Origin: Candidatus Leptofilum proximum
GTDB lineage: Bacteria > Chloroflexota > Anaerolineae > Promineifilales > Promineifilaceae
Length of the DNA: 64,000 nucleotides
Direction: 5' to 3'
Assembly (NCBI GenBank): GCA_016710325.1
Contig: JADJXK010000002.1
Coordinates: forward strand, 868,001 to 932,000
Below the pieces are notes generated by a model. That model was not told where the DNA came from, searched no databases, and worked only from the letters and a program-made list of their open reading frames with translations. Position numbers and translations under genes: made by a program. This document shows, one piece after another, positions 17,170 to 25,167 of the stretch; positions within the stretch are counted from its first letter, which is position 1; each line of letters begins with the position of its first letter.

Positions 17170-17960
17170 TTACCACACCGTCTTCATCGCCCCGCCATCC
17201 ACAATCAGCGTCTCGCCCGTGATGTAGCTGGCCGCCTCCGACAGCAAAAACGCCCCCGCCCGGCCAAACTCCTCGATGGTGCCGTAGCGGCCCCAGGGAA
17301 TTTGCTGCTCCTGCATGGCCTGCTGCACCGCCATGCTGCGCCCCGCACTTTTAGCCCCGATGGCATCCAGCGACCGCACCCGGTCGGTTATAATGCGGCC
17401 CGGCACCAGATTATTCACCCGAATCTGCTCCGTCGCCAGCTGCGCGACAGGCTCTTGAGCAGGCTCACCACGCCGGAGCGCATCACGTTGGACAGCAGCA
17501 ATATGTCAATCGGCTCCTTCACCGACGAGGAGGTGACGGCCAGAATCGAGCCGCCGCCGCGCGCCCGCAGGTAGGGCAAAACGGCGCGAATCATGCGCAC
17601 GCTGCTCAGCAGCGTCAGCTCAAAGGCCGACTGCCAGACCGCATCGTCAAAATCGTCAAAGCCCCCGGCTGGTGGACCGCCCGCGTTCACCACCAGGCCA
17701 TCCACGCCGCCAAACCGGGCAACGGTGGCCTCAACCCAGCGGTCAATCGAAGCCGCATCGCGCGCATCCAGCACGATACCCAGCGTTTCGGCGCCGGTTT
17801 CGCGGTGCAGGGTTTCGGCCGCTGCCAAAATATCCGTCTCGGTGCGGCTGCCAATCGAGACACAGGCGCCTTCCTGGGCCACAGCCTGGGCAATGCCGTA
17901 GCCCAGCCCTTTGCTGGCTGCGGCCACCATGATGACTCGGTCTTTCAGGTGAAAATCCAT
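17170..17960 (-). pseudogene. SDR-family oxidoreductase split by a frameshift
   Basis: Two adjoining frames encode the two parts of a single short-chain dehydrogenase. The upstream part (from ATG 17960, GAGG six bases before) has the Rossmann glycine motif AAASKGLGYGIA, NAGGPPAGGF and the catalytic Ser region (AVTSSSVKEPIDILLLSNVM). It runs into nonsense after SLSR and stops at 17415. The downstream part (to 17170) continues with VNNLVPGRIITDRV and ends SYITGETLIVDGGAMKTVW, the normal SDR C-terminus. Restoring one base near 17442-17443 would rejoin the frames as SLSRQLATEQIRVNNLVPG. It is either a recent pseudogene or a sequencing/assembly error. The Tyr-x-x-x-Lys pair is replaced (SNVMRSG), as in some divergent SDRs. 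Confidence 0.8.
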
Positions 17961-18126
17961 GAATTTCCTCTTTGGCAAAATGCTTAAAGGGCGAAGTATA
18001 TCGCATATTTCAGGAAACTAAATCAGAATTGGGCGTATTACGGCTAAAATTTTCACCGTTCTGTAAGTGCTCCGATCTCACTGCCAGCTTTAGTAGGGAT
18101 TGCGTAGCGTTGATATCGAGGGTGTA

Positions 18127-18156
18127 TTGAGCAAAAGGAGTAAATTGCTTTATACT
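18127..18156 (+). promoter_or_regulatory. Candidate sigma70-type promoter for the repeat-protein gene
   Basis: TTGAGC (18127-18132) and TATACT (18151-18156) are separated by 18 bases. The resulting leader to the ATG at 18405 would be about 240 nt. The whole gap 17961-18404 is otherwise without a recognisable gene, RNA or repeat and is AT-rich. Confidence 0.4.
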
Positions 18157-18404
18157 GTGAGTCTGATAAGAACCCGCCCCGTGAACACCAACTACCGGCA
18201 AAATTCACTGTGATTTGCAATCCCGGCAAGTAGGCTCCACCTGGCGTCTTCGTGAAGAATGGCTTGCTGACATGCAGTTTTCTGTGCGGAGGTGTCATTA
18301 TACGTTCCTATTGATCGACGAAAAATTAAAAGGTTACTCGAAAAAGATGTTTTCTTGTGTCTTTGGAGGCAGCGAACGCCATCAAAAGCAATTGGAGGTC
18401 TCTC

Positions 18405-19205
18405 ATGCAAAAGGCAGCTTTCTATTTACGCATTTTGTTGCTTGTTTTGGTAATTACGGCAGTACTCCCTTTATCTACGGCTCATGGGGCCAGTGGAGGT
18501 TCCAATGGATTGCCGGAGATCATTTTTAAGCAGGTTTACGGCACAGGGAATAGTGAAGATCAATATCTGGTGGGCGATTGGGATGGAGACGGCCGAGACA
18601 ATTTAGCCGTACGCCGGGGTGACGCCACGCTAATGGATTTGAACTTCGATGCGATACCAGATCTCAACTATGTCTACGGATTTGGCAATGATGAAGATGA
18701 ATATCTGGTAGGCGATTGGGATGGCGATGGCATCGATAATCTGGCCGTGCGCCGCGGCAGTGCCACACTCATGGACTTTGACTACGATGGCTTTCATGAC
18801 CTCGACTACAACTACGGATTTGGCAATGATGAAGATGAATATCTGGTTGGCGATTGGGACGGCGACGGCATTGACAATCTGGCCGTGCGCCGGGGGAATT
18901 CCGTCTTAATGGATTACGACTTTGATGGTTTTCACAATCTGGAGCAAGTTTTCGGCCGTGGCAATGATGAAGATGAGTACCTGGTAGGTGATTGGGATGG
19001 CGACGGCAAAGATAACCTGGCTGTGCGTCGGGGGAATCTTATCCTGCTTGACATCAATTTCGACAGCAATCCAGATATGCGGTTGGATTTCGGCCGTGCA
19101 TTTCGGGCGAGTGAATTTCTGGTAGGAGATTGGAATGGTGAAGGGCTGGACAGAATTGCCGTCCGGCGCGGCAACACCATTGTAGCCTTCCGGTTTGATT
19201 CCTAA
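18405..19205 (+). CDS. Secreted protein of five 46-residue DxDGDG repeats
   Basis: This 266-aa protein starts with a signal peptide (LRILLLVLVITAVLPLSTAHG, cleavage near residue 28). Five tandem repeats of 46 residues fill residues 44-266, each containing YLVGDWDGDG, (I/R/K)DNLAVRRG and (T/S)xLMDxxxD. The DWDGDG core is a calcium-binding loop like those in VCBS/FG-GAP beta-propeller repeats; five short blades suggest a small propeller. Repeats 2 and 3 are nearly identical, also at DNA level. The fifth has lost the acidic NDEDE segment and the second loop. GGAGG at 18394-18398 precedes the ATG, which excludes the frame-open ATG at 18357. Probably an exported, cell-surface or matrix protein. 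Confidence 0.85.
   Translation: MQKAAFYLRILLLVLVITAVLPLSTAHGASGGSNGLPEIIFKQVYGTGNSEDQYLVGDWDGDGRDNLAVRRGDATLMDLNFDAIPDLNYVYGFGNDEDEYLVGDWDGDGIDNLAVRRGSATLMDFDYDGFHDLDYNYGFGNDEDEYLVGDWDGDGIDNLAVRRGNSVLMDYDFDGFHNLEQVFGRGNDEDEYLVGDWDGDGKDNLAVRRGNLILLDINFDSNPDMRLDFGRAFRASEFLVGDWNGEGLDRIAVRRGNTIVAFRFDS
18534..19202 (+). repeat. Tandem 138-bp repeat units inside the secreted protein gene
   Basis: Four full units and a shorter fifth unit of 138 bp begin at about 18534, 18672, 18810, 18948 and 19086. The stretch GGATTTGGCAATGATGAAGA is repeated exactly at about 18678 and 18816. Confidence 0.85.
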
Positions 19206-19358
19206 CGGAAAGTTTTCAGAACCTATGGTTTTTTTCTAATTTGTCTGCCACTCTCCGTTTTGCTTGAAATGGCAGGTTAGAATGCGGCCGTCAAGAAGCA
19301 CCCAGGTTAATTGATTCATTTTATTGAGAAATGCTGCTTGCCAAAAGCTAGTGCAGTT

Positions 19359-21530
19359 TTAGTGAATCTGAACGGGGTCCTTGATGGCGCCGCGGTCGAA
19401 CAGGGGCTTTTCGTAGCCTTCGTCCCAGCCTTCGGGGGCGGTGGTGGGTTGGATGCGTACGGCCGTGTTCTTATAGTCTGGAATCTTAGCCCGCTCATCC
19501 ACCCGATCCAGCGTCAGCAGATTCGCTGCCGCCTCGGCAAAGTGGAACGGGATGAAGATCGTCTTGGGCAGCGAGCGCTCCGTCACCAGCAGGCGCAGCG
19601 TAATTTCGCCGCGACGGGAGACCACTTTCACCCAATCGCCAGTCGCCAAGCCCAAATCTCTGGCATCATCCGGGTGCATCTCACACGTCGCTTCCGGATA
19701 AACGTTTTCCAGCGAGGATCGGCCGGTCATCGTGCTGCCGCTCCAGTGGTACAGCACCCGCCCGGTGCTCAGGTTAAACGGATACTCTGCGTCGGGCTGC
19801 TCGGAGCGCGTACCGTAGGCTACTTCCCAGAATTTACCCCGGCCGCGCGGGAAGCCGTCGGCAAACAGGAAGGGCGTGCCGGGATGGTCGAAGCTGGGGC
19901 AAGGCCAATGCACGCCGCCCTCGCGCTCCAGCCGGTCGTAGTCGATGCCCCAGAAGTCGGGCGTCAGCTGGCGCATCTCTTCCCAGATGTCGCTGGGGTG
20001 GGCAAAGTTGAAGCCGTGGGTCAGGTTCAGCCCCAGCCGCTGCTCGATGCGCCGGCCGAGATCACACAAGATATCCCAGTCTGGCCGGGAGTTGGCGATG
20101 GGAGGAACGGCCGTGCGGCAGCGCTGCACCCGCCGATCTGTGTTGGTAAAAGTGCCATCCTTCTCGGCAAAGCTGGTGGCAGGCAAAATCACGTCAGCCA
20201 TCTCTCCCGTCTCATTGATGAAGATATCCTGGCACACCATAAACTCCAGCTGCTCCAACGAATGGCGCGTGTGCTGCTGATTCGGCTCGCTCATCATCGG
20301 ATTTTCGCCCAGCACAAACATCCCTTTGACCGAACCGTGCAGCGCCCCCGACACCATCTCCGTGGCCGTCAGCCCTGGTTCTGGATTCAGCTCAGTGCCC
20401 CAAAACTGCTCAAACTTCGCCTTGATGGCCGGATCGGCCACGTTTTGGTACGCCGTGAACACGTTGGGCAAACCGCCGCTGTCGGAGCAGCCCTGGACGT
20501 TGTTTTGGCCGCGCAGTGGATTCAACCCCGTGCCCGACTTGCCCACGTGGCCGCACATTAGCGCCAGATTCACCAGCGAGAGCGTGTTGTCGGTACCGTG
20601 GGTGCTCTGGCTGATGCCCATCCCCCAATAAATAGAGGCCCGCTCTGCTTTGGCATAAATCCGCGCCGCTTCGCGAATCTCGTCGGCAGGCACACCACTC
20701 ACCGATTCAGCCCATTCCGGCGTCATCTCTTCCAAAGATTCCAGATAGTCGCTAAAGCCTTCGGTCCGTTCGGCAATAAATTCTTCGTCGTACCGCTTTT
20801 CCTTCACAACCACGTGAGCCATGGCCTGGAAAACGGCCACGTCAGTACCCGGATTTTGGCGCAGCCATAGGGTAGAAAAGTCGGTCATCTCAATGCGGCG
20901 GGGATCGATCACAATGAGTTTGGCCCCATTTTTGCGCACCGCCTTTTTGAGGAAGTTGGAGATGACCGGATGCGTTTCCGTCGTATTGGAGCCGGTGACG
21001 ATAAAGGCTTCCAGATTTTCCATCTCGGCGATTGAGTTGGACATGGCGCTGGAGCCGATGGACAGCTGCAACCCGGTAACGGACCCGGCGTGGCACAGCC
21101 GGGCGCAGTGATCGACATTGTTGGTGCGGATCAGGGCGCGCATCAGCTTTTGGAAGACGTAGTTGTCTTCATTGGTGGCTTTGGCGCTGGCGTAGCTGGC
21201 AATGGCGTCCCCGCCGCGGGTTTGGGCGATGCGAGTCAGCTCATCAGCCACGTAATTAAGCGCTTCATCCCAGGTGGCCTCGCGCCACACCGGTTTGGCG
21301 CTGCGCCCTTCTGTGCGATTGGCGCGGATGAGCGGTGTTTTCACCCGGCCCGGATGCTTGACATAATCGGTGCCAAAGCGCCCTTTGACGCACAACATGC
21401 CGTAGTTCGGCGCGGCGTCAAACGGCGCTTCAACAGCATAAATATAATCATCTTTTACTTGCAAATTGAGCTGGCAGCCCACTCCACAATAGGGACAGGT
21501 TGTTCGTACTGTTTTGTCAGGTATTAACAT
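19359..21530 (-). CDS. fdhA: Formate dehydrogenase catalytic subunit (molybdopterin oxidoreductase, Cys form)
   Basis: This 723-aa molybdopterin oxidoreductase has an N-terminal [4Fe-4S] site (TCPYCGVGC plus C47) and the active-site stretch DHCARLCHAGSVTGL, in which the Sec/Cys ligand of Mo or W is cysteine (no in-frame TGA). It then has the GSNTTETHPVISNFLK and IDPRRIEMTDFSTLWL pterin-binding segments and the C-terminal dinucleotide-binding domain (LSTGRVLYHWSGSTMTGRS). It oxidises formate to CO2 and passes electrons to the Fe-S and NuoEF-like subunits encoded upstream. It lacks the long N-terminal ferredoxin region of one-piece NAD-linked enzymes, which is supplied by the separate protein at 24371-25078. 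GGAGG precedes the ATG. It is separated from the other fdh genes by five unrelated genes. Confidence 0.9.
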   Translation of the reverse strand: MLIPDKTVRTTCPYCGVGCQLNLQVKDDYIYAVEAPFDAAPNYGMLCVKGRFGTDYVKHPGRVKTPLIRANRTEGRSAKPVWREATWDEALNYVADELTRIAQTRGGDAIASYASAKATNEDNYVFQKLMRALIRTNNVDHCARLCHAGSVTGLQLSIGSSAMSNSIAEMENLEAFIVTGSNTTETHPVISNFLKKAVRKNGAKLIVIDPRRIEMTDFSTLWLRQNPGTDVAVFQAMAHVVVKEKRYDEEFIAERTEGFSDYLESLEEMTPEWAESVSGVPADEIREAARIYAKAERASIYWGMGISQSTHGTDNTLSLVNLALMCGHVGKSGTGLNPLRGQNNVQGCSDSGGLPNVFTAYQNVADPAIKAKFEQFWGTELNPEPGLTATEMVSGALHGSVKGMFVLGENPMMSEPNQQHTRHSLEQLEFMVCQDIFINETGEMADVILPATSFAEKDGTFTNTDRRVQRCRTAVPPIANSRPDWDILCDLGRRIEQRLGLNLTHGFNFAHPSDIWEEMRQLTPDFWGIDYDRLEREGGVHWPCPSFDHPGTPFLFADGFPRGRGKFWEVAYGTRSEQPDAEYPFNLSTGRVLYHWSGSTMTGRSSLENVYPEATCEMHPDDARDLGLATGDWVKVVSRRGEITLRLLVTERSLPKTIFIPFHFAEAAANLLTLDRVDERAKIPDYKNTAVRIQPTTAPEGWDEGYEKPLFDRGAIKDPVQIH

Positions 21531-21582
21531 TTGCGTGCCTCCAAACTCATTTTATTCAGTGGGTTTACTTCCAAATAGATGC

Positions 21583-22146
21583 TTACCTACCAATTTTTTC
21601 ATAACCAAACATATCGATAATGGCATAACGCATATAGCTGCCTTTTGAATCCGCTTCCCTCAAATTTTTTACAACATCTTCCGGTACATCAAAATAGCGA
21701 TATGTGCCTGTGCGCGTAAACATCACTTCTAACTCTTTTTTCGCCGAATCATACTTAAAGGCAGAAATCATGCTGGAATCAACATCTTCCCAGACCGGTT
21801 TTGCGGGTTTTACAGATTTTGTATGTTCAACCATCAGCGTGAGCATCTCGTCACCGGTTGTCCAAAGGCGATGCGGTTTGCCTGCGGGCCATCGCACCCG
21901 TTCACCCTCATAAATTGGTGATTGCTCTTTGCCGACGCTGGTAAACCCGGAGCCTCCCAGGCAAATCACGTCAATGTCAAAGTCAGCGGAATGTTCGTGG
22001 ATTGTGGCTTCTTTTTCAAAGTTCAGCATGGCAAGTGCCAGGTGATCCAGTGAAAGCAGTGATTTAACTGAAACGTTGATACAGCCTTCTTGCGTGAGGG
22101 GTGTCCAGGACGGCCGTTTCACCGGCAAAACCTCAAGACCCATCAT
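21583..22146 (-). CDS. Cupin domain fused to a C-terminal KTSC domain
   Basis: This 187-aa protein has two parts. Residues 1-115 are a cupin (HEHSADFDIDVICLGG and the RVRWPAGKPHRLWTTGDE beta-strand motif), with His ligands for a metal. Residues about 122-187 match the small KTSC domain (SSMISAFKYDSAKKELEV, GTYRYFDVPEDVVKNL, ADSKGSYMRYAI), a module of unknown function usually found alone or with lysyl-tRNA-synthetase-like or phage proteins. Two adjacent ATG codons follow an AGAGGAG ribosome site. It lies between the PIN toxin gene and fdhA on the same strand. A sensor or small-molecule binder is plausible, but no function can be assigned. Confidence 0.82.
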   Translation of the reverse strand: MMGLEVLPVKRPSWTPLTQEGCINVSVKSLLSLDHLALAMLNFEKEATIHEHSADFDIDVICLGGSGFTSVGKEQSPIYEGERVRWPAGKPHRLWTTGDEMLTLMVEHTKSVKPAKPVWEDVDSSMISAFKYDSAKKELEVMFTRTGTYRYFDVPEDVVKNLREADSKGSYMRYAIIDMFGYEKIGR

Positions 22147-22171
22147 TCACACTCCTCTTGTTTGAACCAAA

Positions 22172-22618
22172 TCACAATCCGCCACCCACCAACTCACGGA
22201 TTTCCTGCACAAGTTTGCCGGGTGACAAGATGCGTAGGCCACTCTGGACTGCCACTTCAGGCGTGAAGTCCTTGCTGTTGAGAGTAACAAATCGATCAAC
22301 CTGGGCAGAAACGGCCGCTGCCAGAATCGGTGCATCCTTCGCTTCAATGATCTTTGCGCACCGCTGCACGTCCTCATCCGTTGGCGGCGGCACAATGTCC
22401 AGCTGAAGCTGGGCCATTTGTCGGGCAAAATTCGGCAGTGCTCCTGGCAGTTTTTTGCGCAAGTTGCGTTCGGCTTCTTCCAACACCAGGCGAGAAACGA
22501 CTAAACGAAATAGCCCAATCTCCGCCATGAGTAAAACGGCGCTGCTGGCTCCCGTGCGAGAAGCGGCTCCGGCAATCAACACGTTGGCATCGGCAAAAAC
22601 TTTAGGAAGTTCCACCAT
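22172..22618 (-). CDS. PIN-domain toxin (putative ribonuclease)
   Basis: At 148 aa this is a typical PIN-domain protein: acidic residue in VFADANVLIAG at residue 10, ERNLRKKLP helix, a central KDAPILAAAVSA segment and the terminal acidic TLNSKDFTPE. Such proteins cleave tRNA or mRNA as VapC-like toxins. The gene overlaps the antitoxin gene by 17 bases and lies downstream of it, the usual toxin-antitoxin order. The pair sits inside the formate dehydrogenase locus. Confidence 0.85.
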   Translation of the reverse strand: MVELPKVFADANVLIAGAASRTGASSAVLLMAEIGLFRLVVSRLVLEEAERNLRKKLPGALPNFARQMAQLQLDIVPPPTDEDVQRCAKIIEAKDAPILAAAVSAQVDRFVTLNSKDFTPEVAVQSGLRILSPGKLVQEIRELVGGGL

Positions 22619-22898
22619 ACCGTTCCTGGTAAATTGCCTGCCGCTCCTCCGCTAACCCTTCCAGTAAATCTGCCAGCGAGACCCCTTCTTCATCCATCAG
22701 GGCAGAAAATTGCTTCGATAGTTCGGGCAACAGCAGCTTTTTTGGCGTAAGGAACACTACATCACCAATCTCAACCAGATTCAACACATCCGGCTCAATG
22801 GCTTCGGCTGCCCATTTATCGCGTACCGCCTGCGGAACGGTAATTTGCCCACGCTCGCGCAGCCGGACGGTGGTTTGTTTGATTTCGTATTCACTCAT
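22602..22898 (-). CDS. AbrB/MazE-type antitoxin
   Basis: This 98-aa protein has a swapped-hairpin AbrB DNA-binding domain at the N-terminus (VRLRERGQITVPQAVRDKW, then VLNLVEIGDVVFLTPKK). A C-terminal helical part (residues 60-98) probably wraps the PIN toxin. It presumably represses its own operon and neutralises the toxin encoded by the overlapping downstream gene. GGAG lies seven bases before the ATG. Confidence 0.85.
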   Translation of the reverse strand: MSEYEIKQTTVRLRERGQITVPQAVRDKWAAEAIEPDVLNLVEIGDVVFLTPKKLLLPELSKQFSALMDEEGVSLADLLEGLAEERQAIYQERYGGTS

Positions 22899-22946
22899 CG
22901 CATTCTCCGAAAATCTGATTTTCGGAATTGTAACACAGAAATCGGC

Positions 22947-23423
22947 TTATTGATACTCCGGGTGGTTGGCAATGAACTTATCCAGGCCCGCTACGGCCGT
23001 TTCCCGCACCCGTTTCCGCATCATGGGCGTCCAGCCCACCAGCGTGCCCGGCAGCCCCAGCGCCATGCGCATCCAGCGGTAAAAGTCAAACTGATCGGCG
23101 TGGCGGATGATACGGCCGTCGCCAAAGCCAAAACTCGCCTCAATCCGGTTGTGCACCTTGCGCCCCGTTGAGAAGGTGTAGACCGCTTCCCACTTTGCCT
23201 GGCCGCTGTTTTGCGTAACCACCACGTCACGAAACGTCACCTGCAAATCCTTGCCGCGGTCGCACAGCATGTGCCACATCGCCATGGCCCGCTTGCCGTG
23301 CAGATCGCCAAAGGCAGGGTCGCTAAAGTGGATGTCGGGATGGTAGCAGGCGATCATGCCTACATAATCCCGCTGCTGAAATGCGGTATAAAAATTCCGG
23401 ATAAGTTGTTGATTTTCTTGCAC
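22947..23423 (-). CDS. SnoaL/NTF2-like protein
   Basis: This 158-aa NTF2-fold protein begins NQQLIRNFYTAFQQRDYVGM and continues ACYHPDIHFSDPAFGDLHG, typical of the SnoaL-like group. The C-terminal 35 residues (LPGTLVGWTPMMRKRVRETA) extend beyond the fold and match related proteins. Members are small-molecule isomerases/hydrolases or binding proteins; the substrate is unknown. The start is GTG with GAGG upstream. It lies between the antitoxin gene and a winged-helix gene, all on the same strand. Confidence 0.8.
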   Translation of the reverse strand: MQENQQLIRNFYTAFQQRDYVGMIACYHPDIHFSDPAFGDLHGKRAMAMWHMLCDRGKDLQVTFRDVVVTQNSGQAKWEAVYTFSTGRKVHNRIEASFGFGDGRIIRHADQFDFYRWMRMALGLPGTLVGWTPMMRKRVRETAVAGLDKFIANHPEYQ

Positions 23424-23451
23424 CTACTTCCTCACTTAGCTACTTGGGTGG

Positions 23452-24378
23452 TTACTCTATCCTGAATGCAGCCAAAGCCGATTCTAAAGTTTCTAACTCA
23501 GCAGCGGTCAGTATAGACCAGGGCGAATAAAAAATTAGGTTTGTGTTTTGTTCCGCCTCATGGCGCACAGTCCGTCCCAATTCAGTCAAACGATAATTTT
23601 CTTGTTTCTGTTCAAGCCACTCTAAGCGGATCAACTCTTTCAATGCAACGGCCGTTTCCGTCTCAGAAAAGCCACGGCGCCCCAATGCAGCAGTCAGGCT
23701 GCTCAACGTAGCCGTTTCACTCTGCCAGATAGTGCCCAGAATCTCCCAGGCATGCGGCGAAATAGGGTATGGTTCGCGCCAGGCGGCCAGATGAGCATCA
23801 TCCCGGTATGCACCCAGATCCATACGCAGCTCTATAAATTGTGCCAACGAGGCCAATGGCGCGACGCGTGGTCTCAGACCCGCCTGCCGCCGGGTGTGCA
23901 AGGCCCAGGCCGATGATCTTGTGGTGGATACGGCCGTTTCTTCCACCACCCGGGCCATCAATGCATTTATCTGATCCAACTCCGCATCAGGCAGCAACGT
24001 TAAGGTCGCCAATCCCTCGTTAAGAATTTGCCAGCGCTGGTGGCGCACTGCCTCACCTTTTTCAGTGATCTTCAGGGTCCCTTCATCATTGGGCTGCAAA
24101 AAACCAGCCGCCCGGCAACCGGCCCAAAACTCATCCACGCTGTCAGGGTGATCAAAAGGGTCTCGCTTTTGATAATGCGCTGTGGAGAGCGCCGTGGCCT
24201 CATAATTTTCAACGACGTATACAAAATGGAAAATGTACTTTGGTCCAACGCCGTACGAGAACAACAATTCTTGTACAGCCTCACGTGTGGCTGGCGGCAA
24301 AGATTGCCCAATTGTGCCATGCGCTGCCAAAATTTGGGGCCAGAGGTTGGTGTTTACGGCAGTTTCCCTACTAACTTT
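23452..24378 (-). CDS. Winged-helix protein of unknown family
   Basis: From a GTG that overlaps the stop codon of the Fe-S subunit gene by eight bases, the protein is 308 aa. The C-terminal half contains a clear winged-helix/MarR-like segment (AWEILGTIWQSETATLSSL, then GFSETETAVALKELIRLEW and NYRLTELGRTVRHE). The N-terminal half is helical, with a second helix-turn-helix-like stretch ending ITEKGEAVRH. I do not recognise a named family. The coupling to the formate dehydrogenase Fe-S gene suggests a regulator of that locus, but this is inference. Three ETAV tripeptide sites are products of the ACGGCCGT motif. A longer frame to 24444 would run deep into the upstream gene. Confidence 0.72.
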   Translation of the reverse strand, partial: KVSRETAVNTNLWPQILAAHGTIGQSLPPATREAVQELLFSYGVGPKYIFHFVYVVENYEATALSTAHYQKRDPFDHPDSVDEFWAGCRAAGFLQPNDEGTLKITEKGEAVRHQRWQILNEGLATLTLLPDAELDQINALMARVVEETAVSTTRSSAWALHTRRQAGLRPRVAPLASLAQFIELRMDLGAYRDDAHLAAWREPYPISPHAWEILGTIWQSETATLSSLTAALGRRGFSETETAVALKELIRLEWLEQKQENYRLTELGRTVRHEAEQNTNLIFYSPWSILTAAELETLESALAAFRIE

Positions 24379-25078
24379 CACTCTTTTTCTTCTTTGGCTT
24401 ACGCCCACCACGCGTCTGGTCAAAAATCGAATCGGGATCAACACCCTGCTCCAGCAGCGCCTGCCGCTTGGGTTTGAGCGCCCCGGTGGGGCAAACGCCC
24501 ACGCACTGCCCGCAAAAAACGCAGGTGGTGTCCATCATGCCATTGCCGTTGAAGGTGCCAATTTGGGTGTGGTAGCCACGGCCGTCAAAACTCAGGGCAA
24601 AAGCAAACTGGGCATCTTCGGCGCAAACCTGCACGCAGCGCCAGCAGTTGATGCACTGGTTGTAATCGCGAATGTAAAACGGATTGTCATCGTAAACCGG
24701 GGCGGTGCGCGGTTCGGCGTCGGCAAAGCGCAGCGGATCGGCGTCGTAGCTGTCCAGCAGGTCCAGAATGTTGGGCGATTCATCCACATTGACCGTAGAC
24801 GCCAGCATCTCCAGAATGGTGCGCCGCCCGCGCTGCACGTTCTCCGAATTGGTCACAATCTCCATGCCGTCGGCACATTCCGTGACGCAGGCCGCCAGCT
24901 GCACCCGAAACCCGGCCTCCACCGAACAAATGCGGCACAACCCGTTGGCCGTCAGGTGGGGATGGTAACAAATCACCGGAATCTCAATCCCAATCTGCGC
25001 CGCCGCATCCAAAATCGTCGTGCCTTTCGGAACGATCACTTCCTGTCCATCTATTTTAAGGGTGACTGTTTCACTCAT
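24371..25078 (-). CDS. Iron-sulfur subunit of NAD-linked formate dehydrogenase (2Fe-2S plus 4Fe-4S)
   Basis: This 235-aa protein matches the ferredoxin-like N-terminal region of NuoG/HydA/one-piece formate dehydrogenases. A plant-type [2Fe-2S] domain (PVICYHPHLTANGLCRICSV, then C in AACVTECADG) is followed by the His-Cys cluster region. Two 4Fe-4S motifs come next (CINCWRCVQVC and CVFCGQCVGVCPTGAL), then a Lys-rich tail. It would wire the catalytic subunit (19359-21530) to the NuoEF-like diaphorase (25989-27725). It is cotranscribed with fdhD upstream, though a repeat with strong dyad symmetry lies between them. Confidence 0.88.
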   Translation of the reverse strand: MSETVTLKIDGQEVIVPKGTTILDAAAQIGIEIPVICYHPHLTANGLCRICSVEAGFRVQLAACVTECADGMEIVTNSENVQRGRRTILEMLASTVNVDESPNILDLLDSYDADPLRFADAEPRTAPVYDDNPFYIRDYNQCINCWRCVQVCAEDAQFAFALSFDGRGYHTQIGTFNGNGMMDTTCVFCGQCVGVCPTGALKPKRQALLEQGVDPDSIFDQTRGGRKPKKKKSES

Positions 25079-25091
25079 AATTTTTCGCTTT

Positions 25092-25167
25092 TCGGTAATC
25101 GGTAATCCGTTATCGGTTATCGGTACATAGCAACCGATTACCGTTTACCGTTTACCGTTCACTGCTC
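25092..25167. repeat. Intergenic inverted repeat, 'cggtaatcggtaatc' family
   Basis: The left arm (CGGTAATCGGTAATCCG, GTTATCGGTTATCGG) faces the right arm (CCGATTACCGTTTACCG). The stop codon and last four codons of fdhD (Ser-Ser-Glu-Arg) are encoded by the right arm. Other copies are at 29375-29485 and, inside a gene, 41619-41646. Confidence 0.8.

Noticed and set aside
17170..17418. Independent small gene for the C-terminal SDR part
   Set aside because: Its 82 residues are exactly the missing end of the upstream SDR; a one-base shift explains both frames better.
19206..19358. Terminator or small RNA after the repeat-protein gene
   Set aside because: Only weak pairing (AACC-TAT-GGTT plus T-run; CTGCCA/TGGCAG) is present; not strong enough to call.
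19359..21530. Selenocysteine formate dehydrogenase
   Set aside because: The active-site position is Cys (CARLCHAG) and no in-frame TGA or SECIS-like hairpin is needed.
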